Assembly: GCF_001043025.1 (NCBI RefSeq)
Contig: NZ_JYLD01000006.1
Location: forward strand, 124,001 to 188,000
Length of the DNA stretch: 64,000 nucleotides
Reading direction: 5' to 3'
DNA from: Pseudomonas helleri
Lineage (GTDB): Bacteria > Pseudomonadota > Gammaproteobacteria > Pseudomonadales > Pseudomonadaceae
The position numbers were made by a program, and so were the translations under genes. Below are positions 25,352 through 34,465 of this stretch, in pieces. Below the pieces are notes generated by a model. That model was not told the origin of the DNA. It saw nothing but the letters and a program-made list of their open reading frames with translations, and searched no databases. Numbering within the stretch: position 1 is the stretch's first letter; each line of letters opens with the position of its first letter.

Positions 25352-27856
25352 ATGTTTCGCCCACGTAAAAATTTGTGCCCCAAGCTGAGCCTGCTGACCG
25401 TCGGGATTCTCGGTCTGTACGCCAGCCAGCCTGCGCTCGCCGAAGAATCGAGCACGCCTTCACTGCAAACCGTGGTGGTGACCGGTGCCCGTGACGGCGG
25501 CCGCACCGTGGCCAAGAGCCTTGCGCCGATTGACGTAATCAGCGCCGACGATTTGATGCGTTCGGGCAAACAAAACCTGCGCGACGCGTTGGCCGCTGCG
25601 GTGCCGTCGTACACCAATGCCGCCGGATTTACCGGCGGCACCGGCTTGTCAGTGAAGTCCGCCACGCTGCGCGGACTGGGCGGCAACCATGTGTTGGTGC
25701 TGGTGAACGGCAAACGCCGCCATACCACCTCGCTGATCTTCGTCCAGACGGCGGCCACGGCCAGCGGCCAGTCGCCCACCGACCTGGACCTGATCCCGAT
25801 TTCGGCGGTCGATCACATCGAAGTGCTGCGTGACGGCGCGGCAGCGCAATACGGCTCGGATGCGATTGCCGGGGTGATCAACATCATCCTTAAAAGCAAC
25901 AGCTCGGGTGGTAGCGGCAGCGCCCTGTACGGCCAGTTCAAAGACCGCGTGGGCGGCAAAGGCAACTTCGGCGCACGCGGTCAGGCGTCGGTGAACCAGG
26001 GCTTTGAACTGCCCAACGATGGCTTTTTCAGCCTGAGTGCCGACCTCGGCATTCAAGACAACTCCAACGTGGCCGGTGCCGTACCGGCGCGCACCCGCAT
26101 CTATTTCCCGGTCAACGGCCAGCCTGATCCACGGGAAAACGGCGAGAGCCGCTACCGCCAGATCATGGGCCAGCCGCGCTCGCAGACCTATAACCTGGCC
26201 TACAACATGGAGTTGCCGCTCAACGCGGACTACACGTTGTACTCGTTCTCCACCGCCAGCCATCGCAACTCAGAGAGCTGGGGTACCTACCGCACCGCCA
26301 GCTCACCGCAGAACATCGTCTCGGTGTACCCGGACGGTTTCTCGCCGCGTTTTGTGGTTGAAGAGGATGACTTCCAGACCGTGGTGGGCCTGCGCAACGA
26401 CAACCTGTTCGGCTGGAAGTGGGACCTGAGCACCAGCTTCGGCCAGGACAACGCCAACATCCGCAATGAAAAGTCCATCAACCCGTCTTTCGGGCCCGAC
26501 AGCCCGCGCAACATGGATGGCGGCAACCTGATAGCCAACCAGTGGACCAACAACCTCGACCTGACCCGCGCCTTTGACACCGGTCTGTTCGAGAAACCGT
26601 TGAACGTCTCGACCGGCCTTGAGTTCCGTCGCGAAGGCTTCGAGATCCAGTCCGGCGAACTGGCTTCTTATGGCGACGGCGGCTACGTGTTCCCGGTCGG
26701 CAGCCCGTTGGCAGGCCAGCGCCCCAACCCCGGTGCACCGGGCCTGACCGGCTTTACCCCGGCAGATGCGCATAACTATTCGCGCACCAACACTGCAGGC
26801 TACGTCGACTTCAGCCAGAGCCTGACCGACAAGTGGGATGCCAGCGTGGCCGGGCGTTTTGAGCATTACAGCGACTTTGGCGACACCGCCAGCGGCAAGC
26901 TCTCGACCCGCTATGCCTTCACCCCGCAATTTGCGATGCGCGGCACGGTGAGCAACGGTTTCCGGGCGCCGTCCTTGCAGCAGGAATACTACTCGTCGTC
27001 GCTGACAGCCTGGCGCGCCAACACCCTCACCGGGCAACTTGAACAGAACGTGACGCGCTACGTCACCGTCGATGATGCGGCCGGTCAGGCCTTGGGCGCC
27101 AAAGCCCTGAAGCCGGAAAAATCGATGAACTACAGCGTCGGCTTTGTCGCCACGCCAACCTCCAACCTGGACATCACTGTCGACCTGTACCAGATCGACA
27201 TCAACAACCGCATCCTGCAAACCAGCAACCTGCAAGGCCCGGCCGTGTCCAACCTGCTGGCAAGCAAAGGCCTGGACCCGAACCAGATCGTCTCGTACTT
27301 CGGCAACCTGGCCGACACCCGCACCCGCGGGATCGACCTGGTGGCCGACTACCGCTACGACTTCGGCCAGTACGGCAAGGTCAAGTGGACCCTGCTCAGC
27401 AACCAGAGCTTGCAGACCGTGCGCAAAGTCAAGGAACCCGCCGCACTGGCCGGCACCGGCGTGACCGCCGTGGGCCGCGACAAGATCGGCAACCTGACCA
27501 GCGCCTACCCGAAAAACGTCACCTCGTTGAACACCGCGTGGCAACTGGGCGACTTCGACGTCAACCTCAAAGAAACCCACTACACCGGCGTCACCGGCCT
27601 GAACCAGGTGTCGCCGACCCGCGACGAAAAAATCGACCCTGCGTTTATCACCGACCTGAGCGTGGGCTACTGGCTGAGCGACGCGGTGAAGCTGACCGTG
27701 GGCGGCGAAAACATCTTCAACCGTCGCCCGCAGCAGCTTAACGACGAAGCCAAGAAGTACTACTTCGCCCCCACCGACAACCCGACCTACAGCTGGTACT
27801 CACCCTATGGTCTGGACGGCGCGTACTACTTCGCCAAAGTCGACGTGAGCTGGTAA
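25352..27856 (+). CDS. TonB-dependent outer-membrane receptor
   Basis: 834 residues from ATG 25352 (GGAG at 25341-25344). A signal peptide ends near ALAEE (about 30). The plug (about 40-160) has TVVVTGARDGG at the TonB-box region, LRDALAAAVPSYT, and DHIEVLRDGAAAQYGSDAIAG. The barrel follows, with the terminal aromatic residue in AKVDVSW. No STN domain is present, so it does not signal through a FecR. Placement in a catabolic operon suggests uptake of a carbon or sulfur compound, not iron; that is inference. It is preceded by the crotonase and followed by an MFS permease 6 bp after its stop. Confidence 0.92.
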   Translation: MFRPRKNLCPKLSLLTVGILGLYASQPALAEESSTPSLQTVVVTGARDGGRTVAKSLAPIDVISADDLMRSGKQNLRDALAAAVPSYTNAAGFTGGTGLSVKSATLRGLGGNHVLVLVNGKRRHTTSLIFVQTAATASGQSPTDLDLIPISAVDHIEVLRDGAAAQYGSDAIAGVINIILKSNSSGGSGSALYGQFKDRVGGKGNFGARGQASVNQGFELPNDGFFSLSADLGIQDNSNVAGAVPARTRIYFPVNGQPDPRENGESRYRQIMGQPRSQTYNLAYNMELPLNADYTLYSFSTASHRNSESWGTYRTASSPQNIVSVYPDGFSPRFVVEEDDFQTVVGLRNDNLFGWKWDLSTSFGQDNANIRNEKSINPSFGPDSPRNMDGGNLIANQWTNNLDLTRAFDTGLFEKPLNVSTGLEFRREGFEIQSGELASYGDGGYVFPVGSPLAGQRPNPGAPGLTGFTPADAHNYSRTNTAGYVDFSQSLTDKWDASVAGRFEHYSDFGDTASGKLSTRYAFTPQFAMRGTVSNGFRAPSLQQEYYSSSLTAWRANTLTGQLEQNVTRYVTVDDAAGQALGAKALKPEKSMNYSVGFVATPTSNLDITVDLYQIDINNRILQTSNLQGPAVSNLLASKGLDPNQIVSYFGNLADTRTRGIDLVADYRYDFGQYGKVKWTLLSNQSLQTVRKVKEPAALAGTGVTAVGRDKIGNLTSAYPKNVTSLNTAWQLGDFDVNLKETHYTGVTGLNQVSPTRDEKIDPAFITDLSVGYWLSDAVKLTVGGENIFNRRPQQLNDEAKKYYFAPTDNPTYSWYSPYGLDGAYYFAKVDVSW

Positions 27857-27862
27857 TTGCCC

Positions 27863-29227
27863 ATGAATCCGCCCATTGCCTCGCCCGTCACTCACTCCTC
27901 GTCGCGTGCGGCCGAGGGTTTTGATCAGGCCCTGTACCGCAAGCTTGCCTGGCGGATCATGCCCTTTTTGTTTCTGTGTTTTGTGCTCAATTGGCTGGAC
28001 CGGGTCAATATTGGCTTTGCCCACCTGCGCTTCAAAACCGACCTGAACATCAGTGATGCCACCTTCGGCATCATTGTCGGGGTGTTCTCCATCGGCTATT
28101 TGCTGTTCGAAATCCCCAGTAATCTGCTGCTGGAAAAGATCGGCGCCAAAAAGACCATGACCCGCATCATGATCCTGTGGGGGCTGGTAACCGTGGCGAC
28201 GGCCTTTGCCCAGACGCCCGCGCAATTCTATGTACTGCGCGTGCTGCTGGGCGCGGCCGAGGCGGGGTTTTTCCCGGGGGTGATCCTGTACCTGACGTAC
28301 TGGTTTCCGGCCAGTCACCGGGCGCGGATCACCTCAAGGTTCATCATGGCGATTGCCGTGTGCGGGATTATCGGCGGGCCGCTGTCGACGTCGATCATGA
28401 GCCACTTCGACACCGTGGCCGGATTCCACGGTTGGCAATGGCTGTTCGTGTTGACTGGCTTGCCGCCGATTCTGGCCGGGCTCTTCGCCTGGTATTGGCT
28501 GGACAACCGCCCGGCCGACGCACGCTGGCTCAGCCAGGATGAAAAACGGCGCATCGAGCAAGCGTTGGCCGAGGAACGCGGACGCCGCCAACCGGGCGGC
28601 CATCAGCATTTTCTGGGTGCGCTTAAAGACCGCAAAGTCTGGTTTATCGTGCTCGCCTACTGCCTGACCATCATGAGTACCGGCAACGTAACCAACATCT
28701 GGGCACCGTCGATCATCCGTGACTCGGGCATTACCAGCCTCAGCCAGTTGGGCCTGCTCTCAGCCCTGCCCTACGTCATCGCTGTGGGGGTGATGCTGCT
28801 GGTGTGTCGCCACTCAGACCAGCAGCAGGAACGGCGCTGGCACTTCACCGTGCCCGGTCTGCTGGCGGCGCTGGCCATGCTGATCTTGCCGCAATGTCTG
28901 AGCAGCCCGACCGCGACCGTGGCGACGATGGTCCTGATGACCACCGGCTACCTGAGCGCCACCGCGGTGTTCTGGACCATCCCCACGTACTACCTGTCGG
29001 ACCGGGCAAAAGCGGCGGGTCTGGCCATGGTCAATTGCTGCGGGCAAATCAGCAGCCTGCTGACCCCGATCATGATCGGCCAGATCAAAACCGCCACCGG
29101 CGACATTCGCCTGGCCCTCTATATCGTGGCGGCCATGGTCGCCAGCGGAGCCTTGATCCTGTTCTTCGGCGTACCGCGCAAAGCCTTGCGCGACGCCCCT
29201 TCAACCCTGGAAAAAACACATGACTGA
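27863..29227 (+). CDS. MFS transporter, anion:cation symporter (ACS) type
   Basis: 454 residues with 12 predicted helices. The N-terminal segment FVLNWLDRVNIGFA (about 37-50) and SIGYLLFEIPSNLLLEK (about 76-92) are the marks of the ACS family, which imports organic anions such as phthalate, tartrate or hexuronates. The helix II-III loop follows at EKIGAKKTM. Start ATG 27863; a TTG two codons upstream is possible. It overlaps the next gene by 8 bp. It should carry the cluster's substrate across the inner membrane after the TonB receptor. Confidence 0.9.
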   Translation: MNPPIASPVTHSSSRAAEGFDQALYRKLAWRIMPFLFLCFVLNWLDRVNIGFAHLRFKTDLNISDATFGIIVGVFSIGYLLFEIPSNLLLEKIGAKKTMTRIMILWGLVTVATAFAQTPAQFYVLRVLLGAAEAGFFPGVILYLTYWFPASHRARITSRFIMAIAVCGIIGGPLSTSIMSHFDTVAGFHGWQWLFVLTGLPPILAGLFAWYWLDNRPADARWLSQDEKRRIEQALAEERGRRQPGGHQHFLGALKDRKVWFIVLAYCLTIMSTGNVTNIWAPSIIRDSGITSLSQLGLLSALPYVIAVGVMLLVCRHSDQQQERRWHFTVPGLLAALAMLILPQCLSSPTATVATMVLMTTGYLSATAVFWTIPTYYLSDRAKAAGLAMVNCCGQISSLLTPIMIGQIKTATGDIRLALYIVAAMVASGALILFFGVPRKALRDAPSTLEKTHD

Positions 29228-30404
29228 CTACGTCGCCCTGGCCACACAACTGGCTGCGCAGATCCAGCCCGGCGCTGCGCAACGCGATGCCGAGCGCACC
29301 CTGCCGCACGAACAAATCGAGTTGATCCGCCAGTCAGGGCTGGGTGCCGCACGAGTGCCCGCCGAACTGGGCGGTGGCGATATCAGCCAAGTCGATGTGG
29401 CGCGGATTTTCATTACCCTGGCCAAGGCTGACCCGTGTGTGGCCCAGGCCATTTTTCCGCACTTCGCCACCGTCGAGCACCTGCGGCTGATCGCCAACCC
29501 GGAGCAACAGGCCCGTTACCTGGGGGCTTTCGCAGACCGCCAACTGTCATCGGGTGCGATTGCCGAACGCAGCGGCACTTTTCGCGGCGAGATCCACACC
29601 CGTCTCGAACGTCGTGGCGAGCAACTGATCCTCAACGGCAGCAAGTTCTACAGCACCGGCTGCCTGTTTGCCGACCTGCTGAAAATCCAGGCCGTGGACG
29701 AGACCGGCGCCGCTCTGTACGTCATGCTCCCGGCCAATACACCGGGCATCACCCTGCTCGATGACTGGGACGGTATGGGCCAGCGCACCACGGCCAGCGG
29801 CAGCACTCTGCTGGAAAACGTGCAGGTAGCGCCCGAGCAGGTAATTCCTTTGAGCCAGTGGTATCAACGACGTAATTACATTGGCGCCAGCGCGCAACTG
29901 ATCCATTGCTCTATCGACATCGGCATTGGTCTGGCAGCGCTGGACGACGCGGTGTCATGGGCCCGCAACGGCTCACGCCCGGTGCGTGAAAGCGGTGTGC
30001 AGCGGGCCAGCGATGATCCGTACATTTTGCACACCATTGGCGACCTTGCCGCCTGCATCCACGGCGCTGAAGCGCTGGTAGAAAAAGCCGCAGCGGCAGT
30101 CGACTTCGCCGCCCGCAGCCAGTTACAGGGCCTGCTGCAAGGCGATGAACTGGAAGCGTTCCTGGCGAAGGCTTCCATCGAAGTGGCCGAAGCAAAAATC
30201 GCTTCCACCCGTGCGGCGCTGCATGTCTGCGAGCGTTTGTATGAAGTCGGCGGCGCAGCCACCACGCAAAGCCTGCACAACTTCGATCGCCACTGGCGCA
30301 ACGCCCGTACCCACACCACCCATGATTCGCTGGCTTACAAATATAAGGCGATTGGCGAGTTCCTGCTCAACGGCCGCCACCCACCGATCGCGTTTACGTA
30401 TTAA
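29220..30404 (+). CDS. SfnB/DszC-like flavin monooxygenase (acyl-CoA dehydrogenase fold)
   Basis: 394 residues. The acyl-CoA dehydrogenase fold is clear (LPHEQIELIRQSGLGAARVPAELGGGD, about 27-53; GSKFYSTGCLFAD, about 140-152). The middle DWDGMGQRTTASGST (about 181-195) and the end HDSLAYKYKAIGEFLLNG match SfnB and DszC, which are FMNH2-dependent monooxygenases and not CoA dehydrogenases. SfnB-type enzymes act in organosulfur use. It overlaps the MFS gene (ATGACTGA), so it belongs to the operon. A partner flavin reductase is not present in the window. Confidence 0.85.
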   Translation: MTDYVALATQLAAQIQPGAAQRDAERTLPHEQIELIRQSGLGAARVPAELGGGDISQVDVARIFITLAKADPCVAQAIFPHFATVEHLRLIANPEQQARYLGAFADRQLSSGAIAERSGTFRGEIHTRLERRGEQLILNGSKFYSTGCLFADLLKIQAVDETGAALYVMLPANTPGITLLDDWDGMGQRTTASGSTLLENVQVAPEQVIPLSQWYQRRNYIGASAQLIHCSIDIGIGLAALDDAVSWARNGSRPVRESGVQRASDDPYILHTIGDLAACIHGAEALVEKAAAAVDFAARSQLQGLLQGDELEAFLAKASIEVAEAKIASTRAALHVCERLYEVGGAATTQSLHNFDRHWRNARTHTTHDSLAYKYKAIGEFLLNGRHPPIAFTY

Positions 30405-30413
30405 GCCCTGATT

Positions 30414-30470
30414 GGCTTCGCGATCTTTTTAAACGATCAGAAGATCGCGAGGCAAGCTCGCTCCTACGGG
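30414..30470. repeat. REP-like inverted element
   Basis: CTTCGCGATCTTTTT and AGAAGATCGCGAGGCAAGCT form inverted halves just after the monooxygenase gene. It probably acts as a transcript end or stabiliser between the convergent genes. Confidence 0.7.
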
Positions 30471-30476
30471 ATGGTG

Positions 30477-31250
30477 TCACTTGAAGAAATTGCTCGGTGT
30501 TTTGCCGAACTGCTTTTTGAACATGGTGGTGAATGCACTCGGGCTGTCGTAGCCCAATGACCCGGCGACATCGATGATTTTTTCGCCGACGGCAATGCGC
30601 TCCAATGCCAGCAGCAACCGCGATTGCTGGCGCCATTGGCCAAAGGTCATGCCGGTTTCCTTGTGAAACAGCCGCTGGATGGTTTTTTCATCCAGCGCCA
30701 GCCGGGCACTCCAGTCGGCCAGGGTCGAACCGTCGCCAGGGTCACGCTGCAACACGCTGCAAATGCTCTGGATGCGCGGGTCGAGCGGCTGCGGCAGGTG
30801 CAACGGCAGCACCGGTAAAATCGCCAGTTCATCCAGAATCAGCTTCATGATCCGGTCTTCTCGCGAGTCGGCCTCGTAAGGCGCACGGATGTCGACCGAG
30901 GCCTTGATCAGTTCGCTCAACAGCGCCGAAATACTCACTGCACGGGTCTGCGTCGGCAGTTGCGCCACCACCTCAGGCCGAACATAGACGCTGCGCATTT
31001 TCAGCGGGCCAACGCATCGCACCGAGTGCACCTGACCACAGGGCATCCAGATGCCACGACTGGGCGGCACCGTCCACTGGCTCAACGCCGAGTGCACCAC
31101 CATCACCCCTTCAATGGCATACAGCAGTTGATGCTTGGCGTGGGAATGCGGCGCGATTACCCAGTCGGCCGGGTAATCGGTAGCGCTGCAGCTCACTGTC
31201 CAGTGTGCTTCATCGACCTCAAGCAGAAATTCTTTCAGCGGTTTGATCAT
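30477..31250 (-). CDS. AraC-family regulator with cupin sensor
   Basis: 257 residues from ATG 31250 (AAAGGGA upstream); a longer opening to 31340 has no ribosome site. The N-terminal cupin part has HSHAKHQLLYAIEGVMVV (about 35-52) and WMPCGQVHSV. The C-terminal AraC domain (about 155-257) has two helix-turn-helix motifs, LADWSARLALDEKTIQRLF and IIDVAGSLGYDSPSAFTTMFKKQFG. It is divergent from the Fsr-type exporter gene, which is its likely target. Confidence 0.9.
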   Translation of the reverse strand: MIKPLKEFLLEVDEAHWTVSCSATDYPADWVIAPHSHAKHQLLYAIEGVMVVHSALSQWTVPPSRGIWMPCGQVHSVRCVGPLKMRSVYVRPEVVAQLPTQTRAVSISALLSELIKASVDIRAPYEADSREDRIMKLILDELAILPVLPLHLPQPLDPRIQSICSVLQRDPGDGSTLADWSARLALDEKTIQRLFHKETGMTFGQWRQQSRLLLALERIAVGEKIIDVAGSLGYDSPSAFTTMFKKQFGKTPSNFFK

Positions 31251-31279
31251 GATTCCCTTTTTGCGACAGTGAGCTCCCG

Positions 31280-31306
31280 AATTGCGCGAGACAGGCAATT
31301 TCGCGA
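31280..31306. promoter_or_regulatory. Direct-repeat operator candidate for the AraC regulator
   Basis: AATTGCGCGA (31280-31289) and AATTTCGCGA (31297-31306) are direct repeats with 9 of 10 identical bases, 17 bp apart. AraC-type regulators commonly bind tandem half-sites. The pair lies between the divergent regulator and exporter genes. Confidence 0.45.
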
Positions 31307-31374
31307 AACCTAGGATAGCTGCTGGTTTGCCTGCGTGCATCCCGTGTCCTTACTCCCTGCCCGGATGATCTTCG

Positions 31375-32613
31375 ATGTCTATAACAAGTACGACCCCGGC
31401 GGCTACCAGCAGCCCCGGCAGCAGTCCCAGTGCCTCAGTCAGCAGCCAGTCCAACCCGTTGGTCATGCGCGTGATCGCCGCTTGCGCGCTTGCCCACCTG
31501 ATCAACGACCTGATTCAAGCCGTGCTGCCGTCGATTTACCCGATGCTCAAGGCCAACTACGATCTGAGCTTTACCCAAATCGGCCTGATTACCCTGACCT
31601 TCCAGCTAACCGCTTCGCTGCTGCAACCGGGCGTCGGCTATTACACCGACCGCCACCCCAAGCCGTGGCTGCTGCCAGCGGGCATGGTGTGCACCTTGAT
31701 CGGCATTTTGATGCTGGCGTTTGTTGGCTCGTTCATTTCAATTCTGGTGGCATCGGCGCTGATCGGTGTTGGCTCCTCGACCTTTCACCCCGAGACTTCG
31801 CGGGTTGCGCGGCTGGCTTCGGGCGGGCGTTATGGCCTGGCACAATCCACCTTCCAGGTCGGCGGTAATGCGGGCAGTGCCTTCGGCCCGTTGCTGGCAG
31901 CAGCCATCGTCATCCCTTACGGTCAGGGCAACGTGGCGTGGTTCGGCCTGTTTGCAGCCTTTGCCATTTTGATCCTGTTCGGCTTGAGCCGTTGGTACCG
32001 CCACCACCTCAACCTGTTCAAGCTCAAGCAAGGCAGCTTGGCCACCCACGGCCTGTCGAAAAAACACGTGACCGGTGCCCTGGTGGTGCTGGCGTTGCTG
32101 GTGTTCTCCAAGTACTTCTACATGTCCAGCTTCACCAGCTACTTCACCTTTTTCCTGATCAAAAAATTTGACCTGTCGGTGGCCAGCTCCCAGCTGTATC
32201 TGTTCCTGTTCCTCGGCGCGGTGGCAGCGGGCACCTTCTTTGGCGGCCCGATTGGCGACAAGATCGGGCGCAAGGCGGTGATCTGGTTCTCGATACTCGG
32301 CGCAGCGCCGTTCAGCCTCGCGTTGCCCTATGTCGACCTGTTCTGGACCGGCATCCTGAGCATGATCATCGGTTTTATTCTGGCCTCTGCGTTCTCGGCC
32401 ATCGTGGTGTATGCGCAAGAACTGGTGCCGGGCAATGTCGGCATGATCGCCGGTGTGTTCTTCGGCCTGATGTTCGGCTTTGGCGGCATCGGCGCGGCTC
32501 TGCTCGGTCATTTGGCGGACATTCACGGCATTGAGTACGTGTATTCGCTGTGTTCGTACCTGCCGTTGCTGGGCATTTTGACCATCTTGTTGCCGTCAAC
32601 AAAAAAGGTATAA
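31375..32613 (+). CDS. fsr: MFS exporter, fosmidomycin-resistance (Fsr) type
   Basis: 412 residues with 12 helices. The Fsr branch is marked by CALAHLINDLIQAVLPSIYPML (about 37-58) with the family His and Asp, GIGSSTFHPE-like GVGSSTFHPETSRVA (about 132-146), and GGPIGDKIGRKAVIWFSILG in the second half (about 291-310). E. coli Fsr exports fosmidomycin; the natural substrate is unclear. An N-terminal Ser/Thr/Pro-rich stretch of about 28 residues precedes the first helix, so a later start is possible. It is divergent from the AraC regulator. Confidence 0.88.
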   Translation: MSITSTTPAATSSPGSSPSASVSSQSNPLVMRVIAACALAHLINDLIQAVLPSIYPMLKANYDLSFTQIGLITLTFQLTASLLQPGVGYYTDRHPKPWLLPAGMVCTLIGILMLAFVGSFISILVASALIGVGSSTFHPETSRVARLASGGRYGLAQSTFQVGGNAGSAFGPLLAAAIVIPYGQGNVAWFGLFAAFAILILFGLSRWYRHHLNLFKLKQGSLATHGLSKKHVTGALVVLALLVFSKYFYMSSFTSYFTFFLIKKFDLSVASSQLYLFLFLGAVAAGTFFGGPIGDKIGRKAVIWFSILGAAPFSLALPYVDLFWTGILSMIIGFILASAFSAIVVYAQELVPGNVGMIAGVFFGLMFGFGGIGAALLGHLADIHGIEYVYSLCSYLPLLGILTILLPSTKKV

Positions 32614-32627
32614 GCCTTAAATAAACC

Positions 32628-32698
32628 CCTGTAGGAGCGAGCTTGCCTCGCGATCTTTTCAAGATCAAAAGATCGCGAGACAAGCTCGCTCCTACAGG
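32628..32698. repeat. Complete inverted REP pair
   Basis: Two REP halves in perfect opposition: CCTGTAGGAGCGAGCTTGCC at the left and its near-complement ending CAAGCTCGCTCCTACAGG at the right, with a short centre. The LysR gene to the right ends inside it: its TAG stop is at 32694-32692. Confidence 0.85.
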
Positions 32699-33582
32699 AC
32701 AGATTTCCACTCATCCAGCAGGCTGTCGAACAGTGCCTGCGCGGCCGCTGACAGTTCATGCCCGGGCTTGGTCAGCACCCCCATCGCCCGCTCGACGATT
32801 GGCTCATGCAAGGTGATGCAACGCGCCCCCAACTCGCGCATTTGCTCGACGCACAGGGCCGGAACGGCGCTCACGCCCAACCCGCTGGCGACCATGCGCC
32901 CGACGGTAGCCAGTTGATGGCTTTCGAACTCCACCGGCAATTTCATCTGCCGCGCCTGCAAATGTTCCTCCAGCAGCACCCGCACCGCCGACGGCCGTTG
33001 CAGGGTGATAAATGGCTGCTCCAGCAAGGTTTTCCAGTCAATCACTGTGGCATTCGCCAGCGGGCTGTCACTGGGCACCACCGCCACAAAACGGTCGATG
33101 TACAACGGGGTGAATGTCAGTGATGACCCCGGCGCCGGCTCAAACGCGACCCCCAGTTCAACCTGGCGATCACGGACCATTTCCAGCACCTGCTCGTTGA
33201 TGACGTCGTTGACCGTGACATTGAGCTTGGGGTAGCGCAGGCGAAAATGCTTGAGGATGGGCGGCAGCAGGTTGCAGGCAAACGACGGAATCGCCGCCAA
33301 CGTCACCCGCCCACGCTGCAAGGTGAACAGCTGGCGCATTTCGTCTTCTGCGTTGTCCCAGTCCGCCACCAGCTTTCGCGCTCGCGGCAACAGCGCCTGA
33401 CCTTCGGGGGTCAGGGCCACGTTGCGCGTGGTGCGGCTGAACAGGCGGCCGCCCAGCCCTTCTTCCAGCGCCTTGATGGTCAGGCTCAAGGCCGATTGCG
33501 ATAAATGCAGGCGCTCGCAGGCCACGGCAAAGCTCAGGCTTTGCGCCACGGCAAGGAAGGCGCGGATCTGTTTCACCGTCAT
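32692..33582 (-). CDS. LysR-family regulator (DhcR-like)
   Basis: 296 residues. The N-terminal helix-turn-helix (about 1-60) contains FAVACERLHLSQSALSLTIKALEEGLGGRLFSRTTR. The substrate domain (about 90-290) has the periplasmic-binding fold. It is divergent from dhcA with a 135-bp spacer. The same arrangement (LysR, then dhcA, dhcB, atoB) is known in P. aeruginosa for carnitine degradation, where the regulator is DhcR. The last codons run into a REP element that supplies the stop. Confidence 0.9.
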   Translation of the reverse strand: MTVKQIRAFLAVAQSLSFAVACERLHLSQSALSLTIKALEEGLGGRLFSRTTRNVALTPEGQALLPRARKLVADWDNAEDEMRQLFTLQRGRVTLAAIPSFACNLLPPILKHFRLRYPKLNVTVNDVINEQVLEMVRDRQVELGVAFEPAPGSSLTFTPLYIDRFVAVVPSDSPLANATVIDWKTLLEQPFITLQRPSAVRVLLEEHLQARQMKLPVEFESHQLATVGRMVASGLGVSAVPALCVEQMRELGARCITLHEPIVERAMGVLTKPGHELSAAAQALFDSLLDEWKSVL

Positions 33583-33717
33583 GGGCGTGCTCTCGTGTTT
33601 GATTATTTCGATTTATCTATCAATCAACCGCAAAAATCAATTTAACAAATCAATCCAGTGGAGTAACACTCGTACCATTCGACACACCATCACCCATCAA
33701 TAATAAAAGAGGTGCAT

Positions 33718-34416
33718 ATGGCAGGTTTTGATAAGCGCGTAGCGTCCTACGAGGAAGCGCTGGCCGGGCTCGAAGATGGCATGACCGTGATTTCAGGCGG
33801 TTTTGGTCTGTGCGGCATCCCCGAGAACCTGATCAACGAGATCAAACGCAAAGGCACCCGTGATCTGACCGTGGTGTCCAACAACTGTGGCGTCGACGGT
33901 TTCGGCCTCGGCATCCTCCTGGAAGACCGCCAGATCAGCAAAGTGATCGCCTCCTACGTGGGTGAAAACGCGCTGTTCGAGAAGCAACTGCTCAGCGGCG
34001 AAATCGAAGTCGAACTTACCCCTCAAGGCACCCTCGCAGAAAAAATGCGCGCAGGCGGTGCGGGCATCCCGGCGTTTTTCACCGCCACAGGCGTAGGCAC
34101 TCCGGTCGCTGAAGGCAAGGAAACCCGCAAATTCAAAGGCCGCGACTACCTGATGGAAGAGTCCATCACCGGCGACTTTGCCATCGTCAAAGGCTGGAAA
34201 GCCGACCATTTCGGTAACGTGATCTACCGCCACACCGCGCAAAACTTCAACCCGCTGGCCGCTACCGCGGGCAAGATCACCGTGGTTGAAGTCGAAGAAA
34301 TTGTCGAACCCGGCGAGCTGGACCCGGCGCAGATCCACACCCCTGGCATCTACGTCGACCGGATCATTTGCGGCACGTTTGAAAAACGTATCGAACAGCT
34401 CACTGAGCGCTCTTGA
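33718..34416 (+). CDS. dhcA: 3-oxoacid CoA-transferase subunit A (dehydrocarnitine type)
   Basis: 232 residues from ATG 33718 (AAAGAGG upstream). The subunit A signature [13 protein letters not shown] (about 24-36) with the preceding DGMTVISG is present, and [16 protein letters not shown] (about 112-127) follows. Subunit A of family I CoA transferases pairs with subunit B to move CoA from a donor to a 3-oxoacid such as 3-dehydrocarnitine or acetoacetate. It is followed 49 bp later by subunit B. The dhc name rests on the LysR-A-B-thiolase order; an acetoacetate or succinyl-CoA specificity is also possible. Confidence 0.88.
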   Translation: MAGFDKRVASYEEALAGLEDGMTVISGGFGLCGIPENLINEIKRKGTRDLTVVSNNCGVDGFGLGILLEDRQISKVIASYVGENALFEKQLLSGEIEVELTPQGTLAEKMRAGGAGIPAFFTATGVGTPVAEGKETRKFKGRDYLMEESITGDFAIVKGWKADHFGNVIYRHTAQNFNPLAATAGKITVVEVEEIVEPGELDPAQIHTPGIYVDRIICGTFEKRIEQLTERS

Positions 34417-34465
34417 TCCCCTGCCCCCAGCCTTAAGCTCTGGATTCAGAGCACGGAGAATAATA

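Noticed and set aside
26303..27580. 425-codon minus-strand frame opposite the TonB receptor
   Set aside because: The receptor on the plus strand has signal peptide, plug and terminal aromatic residue; the antisense frame is a shadow.
29220..30404. Calling the SfnB-like gene a fatty acyl-CoA dehydrogenase
   Set aside because: The fold is shared, but the substrate-region motifs and the C-terminus fit the flavin monooxygenase branch (SfnB/DszC) better.
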